7,151 nucleotides of DNA from Spirochaeta sp. (GTDB taxonomy: Bacteria; Spirochaetota; Spirochaetia; UBA9216), in contig DMKD01000257.1 of the NCBI GenBank assembly GCA_003454605.1, positions 626-7,776 on the forward strand. Direction: 5' to 3'. Both the position numbers and the translations under genes were made by a program. The notes under the pieces are model-generated. The model made no database searches. It had not been told where the DNA came from and saw nothing but the letters and a program-made list of their open reading frames with translations. Shown piece after piece: positions 1 through 5,521 of the stretch (the stretch's first letter is position 1; the number at the start of each line of letters is the position of its first letter).

Positions 1-252
1 TCTTAAAACAATCTTCTTTGCATTTTTTTTATTAACCCATTATACAGCTTCCGAAGGAGCTGCAGCTCGTCATTTGGCAGTATTGATTAGATGTCGCTTG
101 CAGGTTCCGGCGCCGATTAAAAATTTTGAGGTCTACCGAGCATTTTTGATTGGTGTTGGAAAGTGCAGGCGCAAGTTAAGTAATTATTTACTGACAAATT
201 GAGAATTGCTGCTATTTTATTTGACAGATGGTAATATTCTTAATATTCTGAA
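1..252. other. Left-edge stretch without a recognised gene
   Basis: I recognise no gene here. One plus-strand frame is open from the window edge (position 2) to a TGA at 200-202. It has 66 codons but no ATG and no family resemblance, so it could be the tail of a gene lying to the left or chance. A perfect 12-bp palindrome, GAGCTGCAGCTC, occupies 57-68. It is immediately preceded by a short hairpin (AGCTTC, CGAA loop, GGAGCT) at 47-62, which shares bases with it. Neither is followed by a T run, so I do not call a terminator. The last 30 bases hold the promoter candidate listed separately. Confidence 0.4.
221..249 (+). promoter_or_regulatory. Candidate sigma70 promoter for the CHC/CNC-protein gene
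   Basis: A perfect TTGACA at 221-226 is followed by a 17-nt spacer and TATTCT (4 of 6 consensus bases) at 244-249. Transcription would start near 256, on top of the TTG (253) and GTG (256) candidate start codons, so the mRNA would be leaderless or nearly so. This is the only full -35 consensus in the upstream region. The -10 is weak, so confidence is moderate. Confidence 0.45.
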
Positions 253-1233
253 TTGGTGAAGGAACAAATTCTTTATAATTTCTACCGCAAAAACGAAATT
301 TCTGAAGATGAAACTGCCAAAGCACTTAAGGCATTGGAGAACTGTCAGAACTTCCTTAAACCCGAAATCGACGGCATCGAAAACAGCAATGAAGCGGATA
401 TCCGCAGATATCTTGAATATCTTGCTGAACAGAAACATCCGGATACATCTGCAGTCATCGCGCTTTCCCGGGCCGCCTGGCTGGGCGGTAACCGGCAGTT
501 GTACATCTTCCTTGTACAGATAACCGAGCGCGGCAGAATTATTAAAAATATGAAAGAGCATATAGATAAGGTCCTTGGAAAAGAGCGTTCCAGAGAGATT
601 TTTTCAGAACTTCCTTGTCCCGAGGTTTTTGAACCTCCGGAAAAAGCATTGAGCTTTACTAATTCTCTTGTGGAGGCTGTTGAATCAGGAAGGGCTCTGC
701 AGGCTAATGCTCACGGAATACCGGTTGAAGCATTTGCAAAGGAAGCTGAGTTATTCCGCACTTCAAAAGATCTCGACAGTTATCTGAAAGATGCACATAA
801 ACGTTCAGTCCACGTTCTCCAGGAGCATGCCGACAGCGGGGAGATCTGGTTTGAACAGATAATTACCCAGCCGGTTGTCGATTTTGTTTCAAATAACCCT
901 GAAATTCTCGGCGGAGTGCTTGAGGGCAGCAGAATCTACTGGACAAAAATTCCGTTTGACCCGGATGCCTGGCTTAAAGAGAGTGATCCCGAAAAACGCA
1001 GGTATCTTGCCTGTCATTGTCCAATGGCAAGAGAAAGCCTTAATACGGATATTGACGGAGAGAAGATTTCAGGAAAATGGTGCAACTGCACCGCCGGCTT
1101 TGTTAAGCAGCGTTTTAATGCCGTGTTCGGCGCCGAGACAGAAGTCGAACTGCTTGAGTCGGTGCTTGACGGAGCTGAAAGCTGCCGTTTTGCCGTCCAT
1201 GTCCCGAAGGATAGGTATTATTTCCTCAAATAA
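253..1233 (+). CDS. Conserved protein with C-terminal CHC/CNC cysteine pairs (DUF6144 / ATC-hydrolase-like)
   Basis: This 326-residue soluble protein has no signal peptide or membrane segment. The N-terminal part (about 1-100) is charged and helical. The recognisable part starts near residue 130 and ends in a block with ACHCP (C254, C256), WCNC (C277, C279), an aromatic/basic linker and 'VELLESVLDGAESCRFAVHVP' spanning about 298-318. This block recalls DUF6144 proteins and, more distantly, the C-terminal 'SVL.G...C.F' pattern of V4R and L-2-amino-thiazoline-4-carboxylate hydrolase-like proteins. Family placement is from memory. The paired cysteines could bind a metal or cofactor (inference). 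The start is uncertain: TTG253 or GTG256 are the only candidates before Met100, there is no clear Shine-Dalgarno, and a promoter -10 ends at 249. The 3' end overlaps the convergent HPr-domain gene by 16 nt. Function unknown. Confidence 0.75.
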   Translation: MVKEQILYNFYRKNEISEDETAKALKALENCQNFLKPEIDGIENSNEADIRRYLEYLAEQKHPDTSAVIALSRAAWLGGNRQLYIFLVQITERGRIIKNMKEHIDKVLGKERSREIFSELPCPEVFEPPEKALSFTNSLVEAVESGRALQANAHGIPVEAFAKEAELFRTSKDLDSYLKDAHKRSVHVLQEHADSGEIWFEQIITQPVVDFVSNNPEILGGVLEGSRIYWTKIPFDPDAWLKESDPEKRRYLACHCPMARESLNTDIDGEKISGKWCNCTAGFVKQRFNAVFGAETEVELLESVLDGAESCRFAVHVPKDRYYFLK

Positions 1234-2762
1234 GACAACTCTTCAGGCAGGACTACATTGTTACCGTAGCAGTCTTCTCCGTAGCCGCAGGATGCAAGAA
1301 TTTCAAGATCGGCCAGTACCCGTTTGTCGCCGACAAAGGTTACGACTAAATCAGTTCTGAGATCAATCTTGCCCTGGGCAAGCAGATTAGCTATAGCCCT
1401 GTTGGCAAATTCCCCCAGAGTTTCTTCAGAAATGGTTTTTATATCGGGTAGTGAAAACTCAGATGCATAGTTGATTATCTTATTATCTTCAAGCAGCTCA
1501 TGGAAGATCTCTTTAAGACCTTTTTCATAGTCATCGCGATTTTCGAAGGCAGTAATGGTCTTAAGACTGTTGATGTTCTGTGCCAGGTTACGCCTTTTTA
1601 CAGCGTTAATCTCTTCATTTACCCTGAATAAATTCATTGGGCTGGAAGCATCATATTTTACACCTCCAATATGCAGAAAAACCTCACTGCCGTAGTGCTG
1701 GATAATCTTGGACACGAGTGTTGAAGGTCTGACATGAAACCCCCTATAGACCGGAACACTAACATCAATTTTACCTTCTTCCGCGTATTTCTTGATAACC
1801 TTTTTACAGAGGTTTTTTCCGGCGGTAAGAAACTGTTCAGCATAATTGATATAATAATTCACAAGAATATCGAGTATTTTCTCGGTACTTATTGGAATAC
1901 AAGTTTCTGTCTGAGTTTGCACGGGAATGAGCATTATATGACGCTCATAATAATGGATTAAAAGTGTAGATGCTTCCAGCAGATGATAAACAATAGAGGC
2001 ATGCCCGCGTATCAGTTTGAGATCACAGTCCAGTTTCTCTATATCCGAGCTGGAAATGTATGTATCATAGAGGCTCTGGAGATTATGAAACTTACTCTCA
2101 AGTAGTCTGATAGAGTTTTCACTGATGCTGTTCGGAACCAGTTCTCTATAGTCATCACAGTGTAACTTACTGATTTTTTTCAGCAGGACACTCTCACTTG
2201 CTAAATTCAAATAGGATGTAGCCAGACTAACAATAACCTGTTCAGGATTATCGATATGGCCTTTTTTCAGATCACTCGGCAGCTGGCCCCGGGGTGACTC
2301 GATTGCACGGTATAAATCCTGGTTGTGTGAGTTGTCCTGGTCTAAACCAACGAGCTTTGAGCTCTCTATCAACTCATTCGTAATCCAGTGCAATGAGGTT
2401 GAATACTGATCTATTACATCATTGGTATCGGCAAGAAAAGTCTCTATCCCGCTGAGCAGCTTGTACTGCGGTGAGGTATGTTTGAGATGCAGGGTGATGT
2501 ACGCTACATCTGTGAAAAGTTTAATCGAGGATATATTTTCTCTGAATGTCCGCCATTTCAGGTTGTTTTTTGCATTGTAATGATCCAGCATTTCCTCAAC
2601 TCTGGAAGATGAGGATTTTGCCCGACCAAGAAAATCTGTGCTGATAATATCATTCCAGTCTTCTACTGATTCAGCAAAGCTGATATGTGATCCTAAAGGT
2701 TTGAATAAGTGATCTATCAGTTTTAAGAAGCTGTCGTTGTTAAACTCTGTTTTGCTGCTCAT
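1218..2762 (-). CDS. Long protein with embedded HPr-like phosphocarrier domain
   Basis: The protein has about 514 residues from ATG 2762. The frame stays open to a TTG at 2858 (546 residues), but that extension covers a perfect hairpin and low-complexity Phe-rich sequence, so I prefer the ATG. Neither start has a clear Shine-Dalgarno. Residues 1-330 look helical and soluble and match no family I know. Residues about 333-425 resemble HPr of the phosphotransferase system: GFHVRPST carries the phospho-accepting His (H343) and the following Arg, and YDASSPMN sits where the regulatory-serine loop of HPr lies. Residues 470-514 (FVGDKRVLADLEIL, GYGED, LPEELSYLRK) form a conserved-looking C-terminal block. 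HPr alone is about 85-90 residues, so this is a regulatory or relay protein built around that fold (inference) rather than a sugar-PTS HPr. No EI or EII gene is in the window. It is convergent with the 253-1233 gene. Confidence 0.8.
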   Translation of the reverse strand: MSSKTEFNNDSFLKLIDHLFKPLGSHISFAESVEDWNDIISTDFLGRAKSSSSRVEEMLDHYNAKNNLKWRTFRENISSIKLFTDVAYITLHLKHTSPQYKLLSGIETFLADTNDVIDQYSTSLHWITNELIESSKLVGLDQDNSHNQDLYRAIESPRGQLPSDLKKGHIDNPEQVIVSLATSYLNLASESVLLKKISKLHCDDYRELVPNSISENSIRLLESKFHNLQSLYDTYISSSDIEKLDCDLKLIRGHASIVYHLLEASTLLIHYYERHIMLIPVQTQTETCIPISTEKILDILVNYYINYAEQFLTAGKNLCKKVIKKYAEEGKIDVSVPVYRGFHVRPSTLVSKIIQHYGSEVFLHIGGVKYDASSPMNLFRVNEEINAVKRRNLAQNINSLKTITAFENRDDYEKGLKEIFHELLEDNKIINYASEFSLPDIKTISEETLGEFANRAIANLLAQGKIDLRTDLVVTFVGDKRVLADLEILASCGYGEDCYGNNVVLPEELSYLRK

Positions 2763-2820
2763 ACTATAAGTTTGTGCTACATGAGTTAAATTGTCAAAGA
2801 AAAAAAATGATAAATTGAGG

Positions 2821-2851
2821 CTATCCGACAACTCAGGAAGTTGTCGGATAG
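2821..2851. repeat. Perfect 13-bp inverted repeat upstream of the HPr-domain gene
   Basis: CTATCCGACAACT (2821-2833) and its exact reverse complement AGTTGTCGGATAG (2839-2851) are separated by 5 nt. A second small hairpin, TACCA/TGGTA (2853-2857 and 2863-2867), follows directly. The repeat lies 59 nt upstream of the preferred ATG of the minus-strand gene. It is not followed closely by a T run in either direction (the nearest, on the minus strand, is about 12 nt away), so it is not a typical terminator. It could be an operator, a 5'-UTR hairpin or a mobile-element remnant. The TATCC...GGATA ends recall E. coli HipB operators, but the spacing (19 instead of 8) does not fit. Confidence 0.8.
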
Positions 2852-2870
2852 TTACCAAAACATGGTATTT

Positions 2871-2973
2871 TTATAGGTTTTTAGGCTATGAATCCCTATA
2901 TTTTGTCTAATAGGGCCTCAAAACCGAGAAAATACAGAGGATGGGAGCAACCAACCGGGTAGCGGGACAGCCT
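2871..2973. other. Hairpin-rich intergenic segment, possible structured RNA
   Basis: Several complementary segments nest in about 100 nt. AGGCT (2883-2887) pairs with AGCCT (2969-2973). CCCTAT (2894-2899) pairs with ATAGGG (2910-2915). CCTC (2916-2919), directly abutting the second helix, pairs with GAGG (2937-2940). A competing partner, TATAGG at 2872-2877, can also pair with CCTATA at 2895-2900. The 3' part (about 2937-2973) is clearly richer in G and C than the AT-rich DNA around it. This is compatible with a small multi-helix RNA or leader, in either orientation, but the helices are short (4-6 bp) and I cannot match a known RNA family. It lies 135 nt before hipB. Confidence 0.3.
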
Positions 2974-3068
2974 TGTATAATGAAAAACTATGGATTTCAA
3001 CTCAGGAATACGGGTATACTATAACTATAAATTTATTTAAATTGATTCATTGTTGATGTGTAAAATTA

Positions 3069-3097
3069 TAGACATTAGAGCAGTTAATGTGTATGAT
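3069..3097 (+). promoter_or_regulatory. Candidate hipBA promoter
   Basis: TAGACA (3069-3074, 5 of 6 against TTGACA), a 17-nt spacer and TATGAT (3092-3097, 5 of 6 against TATAAT) make a good sigma70-type promoter. Transcription would begin about 3104, only a few bases before the hipB ATG at 3108. This implies a nearly leaderless message and places the AAGG at 3100-3103 outside or at the edge of the mRNA. A weaker alternative further upstream uses TTGATT near 3034 with an AT-rich -10 around 3065-3070. Confidence 0.5.
3072..3090. promoter_or_regulatory. Candidate HipB operator (ACATTA-N7-TAATGT)
   Basis: A perfect 6-bp inverted repeat with a 7-nt centre lies inside the promoter, covering the end of the -35 box and the spacer. 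A dimeric HipB-type repressor bound here would block RNA polymerase, which is the known autoregulation mode of hipBA operons. Assigning this particular site is inference from its position and symmetry. Only one such copy is evident, whereas E. coli hipBA has several operators. Confidence 0.4.
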
Positions 3098-3107
3098 ATA
3101 AGGCGTT

Positions 3108-3422
3108 ATGAAGCAAAAACTTTTCCCAAAGGTTGAGCGGAATCTGTCTGTGTTTGGTGAGAACCTGAAAGCAGCAAGATTGAGACGAAGACTATCTATG
3201 GAGCAGGTTGCCGAGCGGTCAGGTATTAGTAGGACAACTCTCGGCGCTGTTGAGAAAGGCTCTCCATCGGTCTCTATAGGAACTTTCATGCAGGTATTGT
3301 TTGTGCTTGGTTTAGATGAAGACATTCTAAAAATGGCTGCGGATGATACTTTCGGACGTAAGATGCAGGATGCAGATTTATTGAGCGGCAAACGGGCACC
3401 TCGAAGGAAAACTCGTGGCTGA
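3108..3422 (+). CDS. hipB: HipB-type antitoxin, XRE-family HTH repressor
   Basis: This 104-residue protein has a helix-turn-helix of the Xre/Cro type over about residues 16-73. The segment 'LKAARLRRRLSMEQVAERSG', then SRTTLGAVEKG, is the classic HTH core, followed by the usual 'FMQVLFVLGL' helix. The C-terminal tail (LLSGKRAPRRKTRG) is short, basic and probably flexible. In HipBA systems the protein dimerises, binds operators upstream of its own gene and holds HipA in an inactive complex. The family and the adjacent, overlapping hipA support this role. The start is ATG 3108 with AAGG 4 nt upstream. The stop overlaps the GTG start of hipA by 8 nt, so the two are probably translationally coupled. 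The gene is intact. Confidence 0.9.
   Translation: MKQKLFPKVERNLSVFGENLKAARLRRRLSMEQVAERSGISRTTLGAVEKGSPSVSIGTFMQVLFVLGLDEDILKMAADDTFGRKMQDADLLSGKRAPRRKTRG
3403..3408 (+). promoter_or_regulatory. Ribosome binding site deciding the GTG start of hipA
   Basis: GAAGGA lies 6 nt before GTG 3415, inside the last codons of hipB. This fixes the non-ATG start and the 8-nt overlap, and it supports coupled translation of the pair. Confidence 0.7.
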
Positions 3423-4683
3423 AAGAAACAAGTTAATCTTTGTCTATGCACATTGGGAAGGGATGAATTACCCTAAACTAATGGGAACATTATCAGCGTC
3501 TGAAATCCGGGGTAAGGAAATTTTCAGTTTTGAATATGATCCTGGCTGGCTTGATTCTGATAAACGCTTTTTATTAGATCCCGGTCTGCAGTTTTTTACA
3601 GGGCCTCAGTACATATATGATAGCAAACCAAACTTTGGGATTTTTTCAGACTCATCCCCCGACCGGTGGGGACGAATGCTGATAAAACGAAGAGAATCTC
3701 TTGAAGCAAGACTGAATCAGAGAGCTGAACGGAGACTGCTGGAGTCTGATTATCTGCTGGGTGTTTTCGATGGAAGCAGGATGGGGGGACTAAGGTTTAA
3801 AACCAGTAAGGATGGTGATTTTCTTGATAATAACGACAGTTTTGCTTCTCCGCCCTGGACATCCCTGAGAGAACTGGAAAACGCAAGCCTGAAAATTGAA
3901 GATAATGACTATGAAAACAGCACGTCATATATTGATTGGCTGAATTTACTGGTTGCACCAGGTTCATCATTAGGCGGAGCCAGACCGAAAGCGGGAGTAA
4001 CTGATCCTGGGAAACGATTATGGATTGCGAAATTTCCAAGCCGACATGATTTGAGAGACTCCGGTCTATGGGAAATGATTGCATATGAGATTGCTGTAAA
4101 AGCCGGAATTATGATGTCTGAATGCAGAGTTGAATCTTTTACAAGCACGCATCATACATTTTTAACCAAACGGTTTGATCGTTCCTCAAAAGGTGAACGA
4201 ATTCATTTTACATCTGCAATGACAATGTTGGGGTACAACGATGGGGCTGATGCGGGAACCGGTGCCAGCTACTTGGAGATTGCAGAGTTTATAGTCAGGA
4301 ACAGTGCCGCACCTAATGATGATTTGAAGCAGTTGTGGACAAGAATTGTTTTCAATATTGCTGTTTCAAACACCGATGACCATCTTAGAAATCATGGATT
4401 TTTGTTAACACCATCCGGATGGCGGTTATCTCCGGCATTTGATATTAATCCGGAGCCGGGAGGATACGGATTGAGTTTAAATATTACAGAAAATGACAAT
4501 CGTCTTGATATGAAACTTGCTTTGGATGCTGCGCCTTTTTTCCGGTTAAATCATGACGAATGCAATAGTATAATTAAACATGTAACTGAAGTTGTTGGAC
4601 AATGGGAAATTATAGCTGATAAATACGGAATCAGCTCCAGTGAAAAACGGTTAATGGCGTCTGCATTTCTGTATCAGTTATAA
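3415..4683 (+). CDS. hipA: HipA-type serine/threonine kinase toxin
   Basis: At 422 residues this is full length for the family (E. coli HipA has 440). In order it shows the N-subdomain signature SPDRWGRML (81-89), the Ser-containing phosphate loop GSSLGGARPKAG (183-194), the ATP lysine in WIAKFPS (K206), FLTKRFDR (249-256), the catalytic loop NTDDHLRNHG (319-328, D321 corresponding to E. coli D309) and the metal-binding Asp in LSPAFDINP (D343). All key residues are present, so an active kinase is likely. In E. coli HipA phosphorylates glutamyl-tRNA synthetase, halts translation and promotes persistence. Relatives act on other aminoacyl-tRNA synthetases or other targets, so the substrate here is unknown. 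Ser184 or Ser185 would be the auto-inhibitory phosphorylation site by analogy with Ser150. It is co-transcribed with hipB and regulated by it. Confidence 0.93.
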   Translation: MAERNKLIFVYAHWEGMNYPKLMGTLSASEIRGKEIFSFEYDPGWLDSDKRFLLDPGLQFFTGPQYIYDSKPNFGIFSDSSPDRWGRMLIKRRESLEARLNQRAERRLLESDYLLGVFDGSRMGGLRFKTSKDGDFLDNNDSFASPPWTSLRELENASLKIEDNDYENSTSYIDWLNLLVAPGSSLGGARPKAGVTDPGKRLWIAKFPSRHDLRDSGLWEMIAYEIAVKAGIMMSECRVESFTSTHHTFLTKRFDRSSKGERIHFTSAMTMLGYNDGADAGTGASYLEIAEFIVRNSAAPNDDLKQLWTRIVFNIAVSNTDDHLRNHGFLLTPSGWRLSPAFDINPEPGGYGLSLNITENDNRLDMKLALDAAPFFRLNHDECNSIIKHVTEVVGQWEIIADKYGISSSEKRLMASAFLYQL

Positions 4684-4686
4684 ATT

Positions 4687-4830
4687 AACTATAGCACTTT
4701 AGTTGTAGATGGTCGATTTAACTCTGTTAGACTTGTGAAAACCCATCAATCTATGAAATATCATTAAAAACAATAAAAAATAAGTAGAAATCTTTTGACA
4801 GATTCTTAAATTGATGCTCGTGCTATAGTT
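4687..4830. repeat. 144-bp segment bounded by perfect 11-bp inverted repeats
   Basis: AACTATAGCAC (4687-4697), which begins 3 nt after the hipA stop, is the exact reverse complement of GTGCTATAGTT (4820-4830). The 122 nt between them are AT-rich and hold no gene. This is the form of a miniature inverted-repeat element, but I see no clear target-site duplication, and only this copy is present. It could also be a pair of protein-binding sites. Confidence 0.55.
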
Positions 4831-4836
4831 TTTACC

Positions 4837-4906
4837 AAAATACGCTTTCTTCCTTTATAGGTGGTATGGTAACTCCCTATAATATAAGAAGTTAGCGTAT
4901 GTTTTT
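4837..4906 (+). terminator. Long imperfect hairpin with T tract after hipBA
   Basis: Three helices stack: ATACGCT/AGCGTAT (4840-4846 with 4894-4900), CTTC/GAAG (4849-4852 with 4888-4891) and TTATAGG/CCTATAA (4855-4861 with 4876-4882). They give 18 pairs with small internal loops and a 14-nt apical loop. AAAA precedes the stem, and G plus TTTTT follows it, then more T-rich DNA. This fits a weak, possibly bidirectional intrinsic terminator for hipBA. The low GC content and length also fit a palindromic remnant of a mobile element. Confidence 0.45.
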
Positions 4907-4949
4907 ATCATTTTTTATTTCAAATTTGTGTGACGAGCCCATTTTTGAT

Positions 4950-4956
4950 AAGGTGA
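4950..4956 (+). promoter_or_regulatory. Preserved Shine-Dalgarno of the URO-D relic
   Basis: AAGGTGA lies 6 nt before ATG 4963. It is one of the better ribosome binding sites in the window, yet it serves a reading frame that ends after 38 codons. This supports the idea that a functional gene once began here. Confidence 0.6.
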
Positions 4957-4962
4957 TTTTTA

Positions 4963-5484
4963 ATGAACTCAAGGAATAGGCTTATTGAAGCACTTAAAGG
5001 CCGGCAGGGCGCTAAACCTGGCTCCTGTTATCCGATAGTTAGCATGGATAGAACGCCCCTGCAGAAAGTATTGAGATGATGAATGAGCAGCTTTTTACCA
5101 AATTCAATCTTGTTAAAAACTGCGAATATGCTGATCTCAAGCTCTGGGAAAACCTGACTATCGATGTTCTGGGACCCAATATTTACAGAGAGCATCTGGT
5201 TCCGGTCTACAAGCAGCTGAACAGTATTTTAGAGAATCATGATAAACGGCTCCATGTTCACTACGATGGAAAGATGGATTTAATCAAAAACGACATCGCT
5301 GAACTTGGGTTTGCCGGTATTGATTCGTTCAGCGCCGGGCCCCGAGGGGGATGTAACAATTGATGAAGCTGTCTGCAGTACTATAAATACAAACCGATAT
5401 TGTTTTGTCATCAGTGAAGATGTTCCTCCGCGTCCGAATGAGAGCATCGGTACAATACTGGATACTATAAATGAGATTAAATAG
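4963..5484 (+). pseudogene. Decayed uroporphyrinogen-decarboxylase-like methyltransferase gene (N- and C-terminal pieces)
   Basis: Three frames each carry part of a URO-D-fold protein (the family of MtaA/CmuA-type methyltransferases that act with corrinoid proteins in anaerobes). From ATG 4963, MNSRNRLIEALKGRQ is a typical URO-D N terminus, ending in TGA at 5077-5079. A second frame, open from about 5052 (first ATG 5076), carries the C-terminal half: ADLKLWENLTIDVLGPNIY, then HLVPVYKQL, then the HVHYDGK histidine/aspartate region and FAGIDSFSAGP. A one-base insertion in the CCCC-GA-GGGGG region (5340-5350) breaks it. In the next frame PEGDVTIDEA continues to a stop at 5482-5484. The middle domain, roughly 150 residues, is missing. 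Full-length relatives have about 340-380 residues. I call it inactive. A single frameshift could be a sequencing error, but the missing middle could not. Confidence 0.75.
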
Positions 5485-5521
5485 CTTTAGAGGCATTGAT
5501 TTACCAAAGCGCTAAACGGAA

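Noticed and set aside
39..44. TATAAT on the minus strand near the left edge as a promoter
   Set aside because: There is no -35, no TGn extension, and no gene to serve within the visible sequence.
217..561. Minus-strand frame of 114 codons
   Set aside because: It is antisense to the CHC/CNC-protein gene, has no family resemblance, and the opposite strand has clear coding character.
875..1360. Plus-strand frame of 161 codons
   Set aside because: It overlaps the conserved cysteine block of the 253-1233 gene in another frame and runs into the antisense of the HPr-domain gene; it is a shadow.
2821..2851. Intrinsic terminator at the perfect inverted repeat
   Set aside because: The stem is not GC-rich and no T run follows directly on either strand.
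2937..2973. Resemblance of the GGGAGCAACC and GGGTAGCGGGA stretch to a cyclic-di-GMP-I (GEMM) riboswitch
   Set aside because: Only the 3' part looks similar. The 5' GGUCACGCA-type strand, the GAAA-tetraloop stem and its receptor are not recognisable, and the closing helix differs.
3047..3451. Minus-strand frame of 134 codons opposite hipB
   Set aside because: hipB is an unmistakable HTH gene on the other strand; the antisense frame has no recognisable features.
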